In this document: positions 33,820 to 43,828 of the stretch, piece after piece
Position numbering within the stretch: position 1 is the stretch's first letter
How the letters are laid out: each line of letters begins with the position of its first letter
Origin: a virus
Length of the DNA stretch: 64,000 nucleotides
IMG/VR virus record: IMGVR_UViG_3300021185_003351
Coordinates: 1-64,000 of that record
Reading direction: 5' to 3' (one strand)
Notes under the pieces: generated by a model
The model's database searches: none
What the model saw: only the letters and a program-made list of their open reading frames with translations
Told to the model about the DNA's origin: nothing
Position numbers and translations under genes: made by a program

Positions 33820-36800
33820 ATGAAAAAAGTAACAACTATAGTTCGTAATCTAGATCAACTATCTACATATATCACCGATCAATCATCATTATCTAGTAAT
33901 ATATTTAATATTACCGAATTTCCATTGGAATTTACTATTGGTAAAAATTTAATTAAATTAAAAGGAAATACTAATATATTTGAAATTGGTACTGAATTAG
34001 CAATTGAAATACTTGATTCTAATAGAAATCCAATTTATCATGAAATTATTGATTATATTGAAAGTGATACTTCTAGAGTATTAGCTGTTTATATTTATGA
34101 TACAACTCCAGCTGGTAATTGTACTGTAACTATTGCTGCAGTTTTAAATCAATTATATACAGGAGAACAAATTCCACCCGTTTGGAGAAATAAATTAAAT
34201 GTCAAATGGACAAAAAATGTATCAGTTAACAATAAAGCAACTAATACTTCAGAAATAATATTTGAAGATACAAAACTTCCAATAGTAGAAGTTTCAGAAC
34301 AAATAGGAGTTCGATTAGATAGAATATATGAAAATAACGAACAGTTTCCAACATATACAACGGGATTACTAGAATTTGAAACACGGAACAATAGTGTATT
34401 AGCAAAAATAACCGGAGGAGAATTTGATCCAAAATTTTCTGGAGGAACATTAACAGTTACTAATCCAGTCAATGCATTACCAATACCGTTATTAACTACT
34501 AGCTCTGCTAAACCGTATACATCAAAAATTAAAAAAATATTAAATAAAGATTTTATTGAATTAGATGATCGATATGTATTTACTTATAGTCAAAGTTTAA
34601 CACAACACGAATTTATTAAATTTGATGCATCACCATTTTCTTTATCATATGAAGCAGTACCTACATATATACCAACTCAACATTCAGAATCATTTGCATT
34701 AACACAAATAAAAAACTTAAATCCAGGGACTGGCGACGTATCAAGAATTAAATTGTATATAAATAGTGCAGGTACTATTGGCACATATGAATTAATTAAT
34801 GATATATCATTAGAACCTACAGAAATATTTGTTGATGCAACTGGATCTATTTTTCCAGATGTGAGTATTGGTTATTTTACATCACAAAGTATAATTGATT
34901 CATATTGGGAAGTTAATCAATACAATGGAAAAAATACAGTTACAAAACCAACATTAACATTTTCAACTAGTTCATTAAATAATGCATTAATTGTTACGCC
35001 GTCTGTTTTATATTCCGGAGATCAAAATGCAATCGTATTACAAACAACAAGTTCATTACCTGGAGTATTCGTTAAAGATTCAGAATATAAAATAATATTT
35101 GATGCAATTGGGATAAAAAATTCTTTAAGTAATCTAGAAAATCCAAAAATTTGTATATATTTATCAGGATCTGCATTTGATTATGATAATACTAATTTGC
35201 AAAATGATTATTATCCTATATTATTAGGTAAAAAAATAGGAGAATATGAAACTCCAAATAATAATCAACGATTAGATAATTTACAATTTAATTTTACTGC
35301 AGACAAAACAGGAAATGGATCATTATTAATATTAATTGAATCAGGAGAATGGCAATTTTCAGATATTAGAACATCAACATCTGCAGAAAAAGGATTTACA
35401 GAAAATTACACAAGATTCAGAACTGACATCCCTGTAAAACATAAATCTGATAATGAAATAAAATTTAAAATTGAATATTATAACGCTGCTGGAGTTAAAA
35501 GTGATCATGAAACAATAGTAACAAATCAAGTATTTCAAGGAGGAAATAGATATATAGACGGCGGATTTTCAATGTTAACAGGTTCATTAACTGTTGCTGA
35601 TACATTAAATTCTGGAGTTGAAATAGTAGGATTACAAAATACTGGATATATTAGATCATTAGGTTATGATGGGTTTAACCAAGCAATGACTGGACGTGGA
35701 GGATTTTTATTATTTTCTGGTTCTGCATTACCAAATCAATTTGCAACATCATATCAAGGTGTTGGTTTGGAAATGGTTGCTGATTCAAATAACTTTTTTA
35801 AATTTAGAACAGATCCAAGTGGATTAGAAATACAAACAGAAAAATTCTTTTTAGGTAATCCTGCAACACAATTTATTAGTGGATCGAATGGACAATTAGA
35901 AATTTCATCTTCAGGATATCATATAAGACCATCTGGAGATATAACAGCATCTAATTTTTTAATGGAAGGTGGAGTCATAACAAATAATGTAACTATTTTA
36001 GGATCATTATCTGCAAATAGTATTTTAACTCCAGCACTAATTAACGGAAATCCAGCAACACCTGCGAATGCATCATCATCAATATCAGATCAAGGTTTAG
36101 CAATATTTAGATCAGCATCAATTGCAGGATTTGAAATTTCTCCTGCAGAGATTAAATCTCCAGGAAATGCACTTCGATTAAAATCTGAAGGACAAATAAC
36201 TGCATCTTCTGGATTTTTATTTGGATCAAAAGCAGCTAGTAACTTTATACAATTTGCTGGAAGCACATTAACTGTTAGAGGTGATTTATCGGTTGATCAA
36301 ATATTTACTCCTGCTTTAATAGGAGGAAATCCTTCGAATGAAACAAATGCATCTTCATCTATAAAATCAGATGGATTTGCAAAATTTGTATCTGCATCTA
36401 TTGGAGGATGGGGTATTACTACAAGTTCTATAGAAGGCGGAAATCTTATAATGAAGCCAGAAGGTATCCTACAGACACGAGACTTTGCTAGTGGCTTAAA
36501 AGGATGGAAAATATCTTCAGAAGGAAATGGAACTGCTGAATTTGAAAATGTAAGAATACGAGGAACATTAAGAACAACAACATTTGAAAAAGAATCTGTT
36601 AATGCAATCGGAGGTCAAGTATGGATTGCAAACTCAACTACTATTACAGGATCTCAAGTACCAGCAACATCCACTACAATGTCAGTCAAAAATGCTAGCG
36701 GATTTATAACTGGTGAAATATTATTAGCTAAAAAAGTTGATAATACTGGATTCCAAACGGAATATCTTTTTGTAGAATCAGCTTCATTGGATGGAGATAA

Positions 36801-39669
36801 TTCAAATGAAGATGAAGTATTTGGTAGAATATATGTTCAACGAGGATACGGAAGTGGCTCAGAAGGAAGTTTTGTTGGAGATTTAGCATCTACGTCTCAA
36901 TCATATGAAGAAGGACAAGTTATAGTAAGTACTGGTAAAATTGGAACTGGTTATATTAAAATGAATGCAAATCCCAATGATCAAGCAACTCCATTTATTG
37001 ACATAGTAGAAAGAACGGGTAGTGGGTTATATGACGTTTCACTAAAAGCTAGAATGGGTGACTTATCGGGGCTTGCAAATTCGTCTTATGTATTCGGGAA
37101 TTCAACACCAGGTTATGGCTTAGCAACTGATAATGTGTTCTTACAAGGCGGTATTATAGCAAATACAGGGTCTATTGGCGGAATACATATGCAAAACAAT
37201 AAATTATTTATTGGAGTAGGTAGTCATGCAAATTCTAATACTGGATTTTATGTTGATTCTGGATCTAATTTTTCATTAGGTGATAAATTAACATGGGATG
37301 GATCAGCATTAACCGTTAGAGGACAGTTAAGACTAGAATCAGGTGAAAATGTACAAGATGCAATAAATGAAGCTACAGCATCAAATACAGCAAAATCATT
37401 GATATTAACGTCTGATTCACAAGTAATGGCATTTGATAGTGCATCAGACAACACAGCTACCCCATCAAATATTATATTTAGTATATCACAACAAAACTTA
37501 ACTGCAAGTATATCTGCTAGTAATGTTACTATAACAACAGCTCAATCTACCAATGTAACTGGATTTAATTTTGATACTGGTAGTATAACAGTAAATTCAG
37601 CCGGATTATATAGTGGAATTGTATCTGGAAGTATAACATTTGCAGGAGCATTATCTGCAGGAGGATTGGAAACTGATAAAGATAATTTTCCAGTATCTAT
37701 TACAGTTAATGGAGATTCATTAATAGATACAACATCATTATTTAAAGTGCAAGGTGGAGCAACTGGATCAGACGGTACTCCAGGTACAGATGGTACAGAC
37801 GCAGTTACTGCATTTCTAACAAATGAATCTCACACGTTTACAGCTAATGCCGCAGGTACAATTTCTTCATTTGTAGGTGGTGATACCGATATGGAAATAT
37901 TCGAAGGAGTTACAAATCGAACTGCAAATTATTCATATGGAAGAGTTAATGGAGTTGGAGTATCATCAAATATTGTTAATAATACAGTTACTGTAACAGG
38001 GTTAACTGGAGATACTGGATCAATAGCTATAACAGCAACATCTGCAAGTACATCGTTAACTAAAACAATGTCATTAGCAAAATCTAAACAAGGTACTACC
38101 GGAACAGCAGGAGCAACAGGCGCAACTGGTCCTAATTTTGATTTCTTAACAGGATCAATATCTGAAGTTGATACTACCGGCGGATTAAATGCTGGATTAT
38201 TAATGACATCCAATGTATTAGGATTTCATGGCAATATTGCCGCCGGTGATGGAACTAATGCAACTATTAATGATTTCATTACATTTTTAGATTCATCCGG
38301 AAACTTTTTTATAGGTTCTGCATCAGCTGGACATTTTGCATATTCTCAAACAACAGGTCAATTATTAGTATCAGGATCTAAAGTAGATATACAAACTCCT
38401 AAATTCTTTTTAGGATCGACTGATAATCAATTTGTTTCTGGAGCAAATGGAAACATAGAAATATCATCATCTAAATTTCATGTTAAACCAGATGGAGATG
38501 TAATAGTTAGAAAAATATCTGCAGAAGAAGGAACAGTTGGAGGATTTTCTATAACAGCAGATAAAATAAGCGGAGGATTTACGCCAGCGTCTTCATCAAT
38601 ACTTAATACAGTAGTATCTGCTTCATTACAATTGGATGGAGAACTAGAAACATCAACAGTAACAGTTGATTCATTTACTACTAATGCAGCAGGCGGAGCT
38701 GCATTTTGGGAAGCATATAGACAATCTGGTAATTTTGTAGGTATAAAATCTAACAATGGAACTGCTTATTATAATATTTCAAACCAAAGTAGAAATACTT
38801 TTACACCACAAAGCTCTATTAATGCAGGAAGTATTTCTATAGGAGCATCAAATTTTATAGAAACTGGATTTACAAATCAACCACATACTTTAGTCACCAA
38901 TCTTGGATCGGTATTAACAGCTGTTTCATCATCAACACAAACTTTTCCAGAAGTCCCAGATTCATTAATATTAAAAGATTCAGGACAAATAACAGGATCT
39001 AATGTATTATTTGACGGAGGCGAAATTGGAGGATTTTCTATAGGAACAAATTCTCTTACAACCACCGGAGTTGAAATTAATGATTCGACTCAAACATTAT
39101 TTATAAGTTCTAGCGGGTTTAAAGTTTCACATCCAGGCGCAGTTACTGCAACAAGTCTTGTAGTAGAAAATTCAACAGGTACTTTATTAAGTACTTTTAC
39201 TGGATTTTCAGATGGTAAGAACATTGCACGTAATCTTCCAATACAAAATACATCTGATGAGCCATTTGTTATATTTTTAGCTGGCGAACAAAAACTAGTA
39301 GTAATGGCAATGTCATCACAAAATAACAACTACTCAAGTACTTTATCTGGTACCTTAGGTATTGAATTTGAAAGATTTTTACCAGATTCATCTCCTGCAC
39401 CAGACGCTACTGAAGTTGGTAACTGGTCATTTACAAATCCAGAAGATCCTGGAGGCGGCGGATTCTTTACAAGACGTCAATTGATACGACATGTTGTTGA
39501 TTTAACGCGTGTAGGTAGTAGCAATATAGATTTAACAAATGCAGCTGCCTTTATAAAAGTAATTGGTACAAATATAGTATCTAGTCAAACACAAGTAACA
39601 GTACATAGAAATGTAGGTGCTACTGGAGTTGAAGGAAATAAAAATGGTGGAGTAATTGATACCACATAA
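33820..39669 (+). CDS. Giant fibre/adhesin-like structural protein (1949 aa)
   Basis: A Ser/Thr/Gly/Asn-rich strand-forming protein. Two related modules repeat: KFFLG....QFISGSNGQLEISSS near residue 675 and KFFLG....QFVSGANGNIEISSS near residue 1527, and a pair FTPAL-type units (SILTPALINGNPATPANASSS and IFTPALIGGNPSNETNASSS) near residues 740 and 830. Collagen-like Gly-x-y stretches occur near residues 1315-1330 and 1425-1437. These are hallmarks of trimeric phage fibres. The N-terminus probably attaches to the baseplate; the C-terminal 150 residues would be the receptor tip. Start chosen at ATG 33820 (MKKVTTIVRN) downstream of a promoter-like motif; an out-of-frame ATG at 33816 is ignored. 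Confidence 0.72.
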   Translation: MKKVTTIVRNLDQLSTYITDQSSLSSNIFNITEFPLEFTIGKNLIKLKGNTNIFEIGTELAIEILDSNRNPIYHEIIDYIESDTSRVLAVYIYDTTPAGNCTVTIAAVLNQLYTGEQIPPVWRNKLNVKWTKNVSVNNKATNTSEIIFEDTKLPIVEVSEQIGVRLDRIYENNEQFPTYTTGLLEFETRNNSVLAKITGGEFDPKFSGGTLTVTNPVNALPIPLLTTSSAKPYTSKIKKILNKDFIELDDRYVFTYSQSLTQHEFIKFDASPFSLSYEAVPTYIPTQHSESFALTQIKNLNPGTGDVSRIKLYINSAGTIGTYELINDISLEPTEIFVDATGSIFPDVSIGYFTSQSIIDSYWEVNQYNGKNTVTKPTLTFSTSSLNNALIVTPSVLYSGDQNAIVLQTTSSLPGVFVKDSEYKIIFDAIGIKNSLSNLENPKICIYLSGSAFDYDNTNLQNDYYPILLGKKIGEYETPNNNQRLDNLQFNFTADKTGNGSLLILIESGEWQFSDIRTSTSAEKGFTENYTRFRTDIPVKHKSDNEIKFKIEYYNAAGVKSDHETIVTNQVFQGGNRYIDGGFSMLTGSLTVADTLNSGVEIVGLQNTGYIRSLGYDGFNQAMTGRGGFLLFSGSALPNQFATSYQGVGLEMVADSNNFFKFRTDPSGLEIQTEKFFLGNPATQFISGSNGQLEISSSGYHIRPSGDITASNFLMEGGVITNNVTILGSLSANSILTPALINGNPATPANASSSISDQGLAIFRSASIAGFEISPAEIKSPGNALRLKSEGQITASSGFLFGSKAASNFIQFAGSTLTVRGDLSVDQIFTPALIGGNPSNETNASSSIKSDGFAKFVSASIGGWGITTSSIEGGNLIMKPEGILQTRDFASGLKGWKISSEGNGTAEFENVRIRGTLRTTTFEKESVNAIGGQVWIANSTTITGSQVPATSTTMSVKNASGFITGEILLAKKVDNTGFQTEYLFVESASLDGDNSNEDEVFGRIYVQRGYGSGSEGSFVGDLASTSQSYEEGQVIVSTGKIGTGYIKMNANPNDQATPFIDIVERTGSGLYDVSLKARMGDLSGLANSSYVFGNSTPGYGLATDNVFLQGGIIANTGSIGGIHMQNNKLFIGVGSHANSNTGFYVDSGSNFSLGDKLTWDGSALTVRGQLRLESGENVQDAINEATASNTAKSLILTSDSQVMAFDSASDNTATPSNIIFSISQQNLTASISASNVTITTAQSTNVTGFNFDTGSITVNSAGLYSGIVSGSITFAGALSAGGLETDKDNFPVSITVNGDSLIDTTSLFKVQGGATGSDGTPGTDGTDAVTAFLTNESHTFTANAAGTISSFVGGDTDMEIFEGVTNRTANYSYGRVNGVGVSSNIVNNTVTVTGLTGDTGSIAITATSASTSLTKTMSLAKSKQGTTGTAGATGATGPNFDFLTGSISEVDTTGGLNAGLLMTSNVLGFHGNIAAGDGTNATINDFITFLDSSGNFFIGSASAGHFAYSQTTGQLLVSGSKVDIQTPKFFLGSTDNQFVSGANGNIEISSSKFHVKPDGDVIVRKISAEEGTVGGFSITADKISGGFTPASSSILNTVVSASLQLDGELETSTVTVDSFTTNAAGGAAFWEAYRQSGNFVGIKSNNGTAYYNISNQSRNTFTPQSSINAGSISIGASNFIETGFTNQPHTLVTNLGSVLTAVSSSTQTFPEVPDSLILKDSGQITGSNVLFDGGEIGGFSIGTNSLTTTGVEINDSTQTLFISSSGFKVSHPGAVTATSLVVENSTGTLLSTFTGFSDGKNIARNLPIQNTSDEPFVIFLAGEQKLVVMAMSSQNNNYSSTLSGTLGIEFERFLPDSSPAPDATEVGNWSFTNPEDPGGGGFFTRRQLIRHVVDLTRVGSSNIDLTNAAAFIKVIGTNIVSSQTQVTVHRNVGATGVEGNKNGGVIDTT

Positions 39670-39698
39670 TTTAAAACAGTGTATTAATAACTAAGTAA

Positions 39699-39710
39699 TA
39701 TTTATATAAA
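39699..39710 (+). promoter_or_regulatory. Candidate late promoter motif abutting the start codon
   Basis: TATTTATA at 39699-39706 with TAAA before the ATG at 39711, the same 4-base spacing as at 1936-1947. Confidence 0.45.
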
Positions 39711-41984
39711 ATGAATAATGTAACAGTATTATTTCCCGGTGGCTTCAAGCCAATAACAGGAGCACATATGGCTCTTGCTCAAAGATACGCTCAAAATTCT
39801 AGTGTCAACAAAGTTATCATGTTAATAGGTCCAAAAGAGCGAGAAGGTATAACAAGAGATACAAGTATTAAAATGTTTAATTTGTTAAACAGAAATAATA
39901 ACATCGAAATACAATCTACAGATTTTAATTCGCCTATTATGGCCGCATATGAATATCTATTTTCATTACCAGAAGACGCACAAGGTCAATTTGCATTAGC
40001 TGCATCAGAAAAAGATGAAGATTATGTTCGAGTAAAGACATTTCTGCCAAATGTAGATAAATATAAATTAACTGGTGATAGAAAAGGAAGAAAAATACCA
40101 GCTGGCATCGATGCAGTTGAATTAACAGTTTCTGCAGATCCTTTAAAATATGATGATGGTAATGCAATATCAGCTTCAGCCGTAAGAGCAGCTTTAAATG
40201 CAGACGAATATAGTAAATTTAAAGCAAGTTATCCTGGATATGATGAATCTATAATAAAAAACTTATGGCAAATGCTTGGCGGAGCTCCAACATATGGTGA
40301 TGTAATGGGATCTGAAATTCAAAAAAGTATTAAAGATATTGAAGATGGCGATGTAATATTATTAGACAATGGTAAAAAGTTTAAGGTAGATTATATAGAT
40401 CCTTGGAGTGCTGGAGGAAGAATACTTAACGGTACAGATCTCGAAACAAGCAAAAAAGGAAAGTTAAAAATTAAGTTTTTAACACCTATAGGGAATACGG
40501 GCTTGGCAGATGATACCATGTTAACAGTATTAAAAGAATCATTAAATATGAAAGAATGGTTTTTACAAAAATTTCAAAATGATGCAAATGAAATAGCAGA
40601 ACAAATGGGCGTTGGATATATGACTCCTAAAGGAGCTGTAGCACATCAAAAGAAAATTAAAAAACTTAGAAAATTTCTTGATAAGAAAAATGATCGTGGA
40701 TTTACATATGATTTTGATAAATATCCAAAAACTGTATTTGGAACAAAATATTTAAATGAAGGTGGATTAGCTGGACATATGTCACATCCATTTGATAAAA
40801 ATAGATCACAATCATTAACATTTGCAGATTTCAAAGAAATGATTCAGCGTGGGTTACAAGGTAGATTAGATATAGAATCAGCTGTTACTGAAAAAACAGA
40901 CGGTCAAAATATATTTGTTACATATAAAGACGGAGCAGTTAAATTTGCTAGAAATAAAACAGAACGTGTTAATCCATTATCAGTTGAAGGATTACAAGCA
41001 AAGTTTGCTGGAAGAGGTCCTATATCAGATGCATTTGGAGAAGCTGGTAATGATTTAGAAGCTGCATTTTCAAAAGTAGGAAAAGGCAAATTAGAAAGTA
41101 TTTTTCAAAACGGAAAAGTATTTGCTAATATGGAAATTATTTATCCAGAAACAAAAAATGTTATAGCATATGAAATAGCAGTTCTTCAATTTCATAACTT
41201 AGTTGAGTATGATGAAAATGGAAATGTTGTTCAAACTGATATGACTGGAGGAGCAGTAATACAACGAGCTATACAAGATGCAAATGCTCATATGCAAAAA
41301 ACATTTAACTTAATACCACCACAAAAAATTAAAGTAGGAAGAGTTGAAAATTTTCAAGATTATGAAGATGCATTATTTACAGAATTAAATCAATTACGTG
41401 ACAAATATCAATTACAAGACACTAGTTATTTATCAGATTATCATAAGGCCTGGTGGAAAGATGTTATAAAAGAAAAAGCAAACGAAATGAATTATGATAT
41501 ATCTGATGATTTAATAGAACAATTAACTAATAGATGGTCATTTAATGATAAATCAAATTCAATTGTGAAAATTAAAAAAATGATTGATAATCCAGAATTC
41601 TTAGAATGGGTCTCTATATTCGATAAAAAAGATTTCAAACAATATCAAAAAGATAATCTGCAACCATTTGAATCTATATTTTTAAAACTAGGAGCAGAAA
41701 TAATGAAAAATGCATCTAATTTTTTAGCAGCAAATCCAAATAAAGCTGTACAATCAATAAGATCAGAAATTGCTGGAATAATACGTACTCTTAGATCCAC
41801 AAATGATATTGCAAAAATGGATCTATTAAGAAAACAATTAGAACGAATTAAAAGACTAGGCGGATTCGAAAAAATAGTTCCAGTAGAAGGAATTGTATTC
41901 ACCTATGGCGGTAATACATATAAACTAACTGGAGCTTTTGCCCCGATAAATCAAATATTAGGAACATTAAAGTATTCTAGATAA
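39711..41984 (+). CDS. Nucleotidyltransferase fused to ligase-like domain (757 aa)
   Basis: Residues 1-165 form a cytidylyltransferase/NMNAT-like fold: FPGGFKPITGAHMALA is the G-x-F-x-P-x-x-x-x-H nucleotide loop and ISASAVRAAL is the I-S-S-T-x-x-R equivalent. From about residue 360 a covalent nucleotidyltransferase (ligase/capping) domain is readable: motif I EKTDGQN with Lys395, a motif III/IIIa-like FANMEII with Glu475, motif IV VEGIVF with Glu726, and motif V TYKLTG with Lys738. The gap between Glu475 and Glu726 is longer than usual, so an insertion is likely. The first domain might supply a dinucleotide cofactor and the second join RNA or DNA ends; the pairing is inference. Confidence 0.78.
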   Translation: MNNVTVLFPGGFKPITGAHMALAQRYAQNSSVNKVIMLIGPKEREGITRDTSIKMFNLLNRNNNIEIQSTDFNSPIMAAYEYLFSLPEDAQGQFALAASEKDEDYVRVKTFLPNVDKYKLTGDRKGRKIPAGIDAVELTVSADPLKYDDGNAISASAVRAALNADEYSKFKASYPGYDESIIKNLWQMLGGAPTYGDVMGSEIQKSIKDIEDGDVILLDNGKKFKVDYIDPWSAGGRILNGTDLETSKKGKLKIKFLTPIGNTGLADDTMLTVLKESLNMKEWFLQKFQNDANEIAEQMGVGYMTPKGAVAHQKKIKKLRKFLDKKNDRGFTYDFDKYPKTVFGTKYLNEGGLAGHMSHPFDKNRSQSLTFADFKEMIQRGLQGRLDIESAVTEKTDGQNIFVTYKDGAVKFARNKTERVNPLSVEGLQAKFAGRGPISDAFGEAGNDLEAAFSKVGKGKLESIFQNGKVFANMEIIYPETKNVIAYEIAVLQFHNLVEYDENGNVVQTDMTGGAVIQRAIQDANAHMQKTFNLIPPQKIKVGRVENFQDYEDALFTELNQLRDKYQLQDTSYLSDYHKAWWKDVIKEKANEMNYDISDDLIEQLTNRWSFNDKSNSIVKIKKMIDNPEFLEWVSIFDKKDFKQYQKDNLQPFESIFLKLGAEIMKNASNFLAANPNKAVQSIRSEIAGIIRTLRSTNDIAKMDLLRKQLERIKRLGGFEKIVPVEGIVFTYGGNTYKLTGAFAPINQILGTLKYSR

Positions 41985-41998
41985 TATTTATATAAAAT
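41985..41998 (+). promoter_or_regulatory. Candidate late promoter motif
   Basis: TATTTATA at 41985-41992 followed by TAAAAT, 25 bases before the ATG at 42018 and directly after the stop of the fusion gene. Confidence 0.5.
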
Positions 41999-42017
41999 AA
42001 TATAACAGGACGTTAAC

Positions 42018-42857
42018 ATGGCTAAATATAAACAACCAAAAAATGATAAGTATAAATCAAGAAAAGATTTAAAAGATTACACTATTGACAAAGAAGTCAA
42101 AGGAATGGTACCAAATGCATCTGGAGAGCCAATGCCTGAAGTTCCTAGAAAAGACGATAAAGAAGTTATTGATGATGTTGAGAATATGGTACCAAAAATA
42201 AAAGATTCTGACAGAATATATGTTACTAAAGAATTAGAGGATGGCGATCCTAAAATGCCATCTAATGCATTAAAAACATTGGTAAAGAATCAAGAAGAAG
42301 ATGCAAAAGAATTAATTGATACATTATCAAAAAAAGATGGCGGATATATGACACAAATAGAAAAACTAACTAAAGAACAAAAAGAAAAACTAGTTAAAGA
42401 AATTGTAAAAATAAAAGTAACTAAATTTTTATCTGAACAAGCATTAAATACTCTTAAAACAGAACAAGATACAGAAGAGCCAGAAACAACACCAGAAGAG
42501 CCAGTAGCTGATACTCCAGAACCAACTCCTGCTCCATCTGCCCCAGCAGAACCTGCAGATGCCCCTGCACCAGAGCCTGAAGTAGCACCAGAGCCAGAAG
42601 CTCCAGTAGAAGAGCCAGAAGCAGAAGCTCCAGTAGAAGAGCCAGAAGCAGAAGCATCTGGAGATGTAAGAATTGAAAAATTTATTGAAGCATTAAAATT
42701 AAAACCAAGCACATTATTACAAGTACAAACGATGATGAAATCTATACAATTATTATTAAAAGAAAAAGATCCAAAACAACAAATACAATTTTTAGCTTTT
42801 ATGAAAAAATTAATTGACAGATCATTACAAAAACAAGATCCTAATGATTTAGGATAA
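42018..42857 (+). CDS. Pro/Glu/Ala-rich protein of unknown function (279 aa)
   Basis: Three parts: a charged Lys/Asp-rich N-terminal region (residues 1-150), a disordered Pro/Glu/Ala stretch (about 151-215, with repeats of EPEAE and APVEE), and a helical C-terminal domain (VRIEKFIEALKLKPSTLLQVQTMMKSIQLLL). A 27-base unit occurs twice in tandem in the stretch. Such linkers are usual in prohead core or assembly proteins; there is no direct evidence of function. Confidence 0.55.
   Translation: MAKYKQPKNDKYKSRKDLKDYTIDKEVKGMVPNASGEPMPEVPRKDDKEVIDDVENMVPKIKDSDRIYVTKELEDGDPKMPSNALKTLVKNQEEDAKELIDTLSKKDGGYMTQIEKLTKEQKEKLVKEIVKIKVTKFLSEQALNTLKTEQDTEEPETTPEEPVADTPEPTPAPSAPAEPADAPAPEPEVAPEPEAPVEEPEAEAPVEEPEAEASGDVRIEKFIEALKLKPSTLLQVQTMMKSIQLLLKEKDPKQQIQFLAFMKKLIDRSLQKQDPNDLG
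42600..42653 (+). repeat. Two tandem copies of a 27-base coding repeat
   Basis: GCTCCAGTAGAAGAGCCAGA plus seven further bases, twice in a row (42600-42626, 42627-42653), encoding two APVEEPEAE units in the Pro/Glu-rich linker. Confidence 0.85.
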
Positions 42858-42879
42858 ATTAAATTTACAATAAATTTTT

Positions 42880-43515
42880 ATGGCAAATAAGTTACAAAAT
42901 ATAAAAGCTATCCAAAAAATGCTGGATGGAACTCACGCATTTCAAACAAGAAAAACTCATGGATTTACTGACGCAAAACAAAAAGCAGAAAAAAATAAAC
43001 GTAGAGAGATTGGTGAGATATGGGAAGAAAAAATAGGCAATACTATTTATCAAATTGAACAACAAGATGGATTTCGAGTTAAAAAACCAAAAAATTCAAT
43101 TGCAGAAGAAGTTCGAACATATTTAAATTCATATCCAAATTGTAAAAAAGATTGTTGCAAAATAAAAAAAGGACCAGTTGATGAAAAGATGCGGGTAATA
43201 CATGGAATGTGTCTTGATTGTGTTGTTGATATGGAACATGAATTAAAGAAACAAGGCAAATATGAAGAATATGAGCAAAAGAAAATTCGTGAAAATGCAG
43301 AAGCTTGGTTAAAGCGAGCAGAACAAGATGTTGATATGCTTAAAGAAGTATACACACAAGCTTCTAGTACAGTTATGAATGCAGACGGAATGGTAGAACA
43401 TTGGTCAGCAAAAATGACTCCAGACGAATTTGAAAAAACAATACAAACACAATTTGATAATTTTAAAGTAAAATTTTTAAAAAATTTAGAAACAAAAAAG
43501 GAAAATAATGATTAA
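42880..43515 (+). CDS. Hypothetical protein with Cys cluster (211 aa)
   Basis: N-terminal helical Lys-rich segment, then a Cys-rich middle at about residues 87-118 (NCKKDCCKIKK and HGMCLDCVVDM), which could bind zinc, followed by a long helical part. It precedes two small membrane-protein genes and the large terminase. A small terminase subunit normally lies before gp17, but its features are not evident, so I leave this unassigned. Overlaps the next gene by eight bases. Confidence 0.5.
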   Translation: MANKLQNIKAIQKMLDGTHAFQTRKTHGFTDAKQKAEKNKRREIGEIWEEKIGNTIYQIEQQDGFRVKKPKNSIAEEVRTYLNSYPNCKKDCCKIKKGPVDEKMRVIHGMCLDCVVDMEHELKKQGKYEEYEQKKIRENAEAWLKRAEQDVDMLKEVYTQASSTVMNADGMVEHWSAKMTPDEFEKTIQTQFDNFKVKFLKNLETKKENND

Positions 43516-43828
43516 AAAAACATGGAAACTTATAGCAGGTATAGTTGTTGGAATATTTGGACTGATTTTTATATTTGGAAAAAAATCTAACAATAAAAAA
43601 GCAGCTGAAGCTAAGAAAAAAATTGATAATAATAACACTAATATTAATAAATTAGATGGCAGTATCGAAGAAGTAAAAAAACAAAAAGTAGTTGCAAAGA
43701 AAAAAGTATCAACGACAAAAAAACAACTAGCTTCTACTAAAGCAAAAAAGGCAGCGCCTAAAAAGACAGCTCCAAAAAAATCAGTTAAAAGTGCAAAAGC
43801 AAATATTAAAAAGAAAATTAGGAAATGA
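43508..43828 (+). CDS. Small membrane protein with Lys/Ala/Pro-rich histone-like tail (106 aa)
   Basis: An N-terminal membrane segment (about residues 7-24, LIAGIVVGIFGLIFIFG) is followed by a very basic region ending in repeated KKAAPKKTAPKK-type units. Such tails bind nucleic acid or acidic surfaces. The start MIKKTW is not the cargo leader. It is coupled by ATGA to the next gene, itself a membrane protein, so the two probably act together at the inner membrane; lysis is one possibility. Confidence 0.5.
   Translation: MIKKTWKLIAGIVVGIFGLIFIFGKKSNNKKAAEAKKKIDNNNTNINKLDGSIEEVKKQKVVAKKKVSTTKKQLASTKAKKAAPKKTAPKKSVKSAKANIKKKIRK

Noticed and set aside
42290-42712. 140-residue minus-strand frame rich in Ala/Gly/Ser
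   Set aside because: Shadow of the Pro/Glu-rich linker of the plus-strand gene; composition explained by the repeat.
42880-43515. Small terminase subunit (gp16-like)
   Set aside because: Position near gp17 is suggestive, but the protein has a Cys cluster and lacks recognisable gp16 features.
43508-43537. MIKKTWKL start resembles the cargo leader
   Set aside because: It runs straight into a membrane segment and has no L-x-E site, so it is better read as a membrane anchor.
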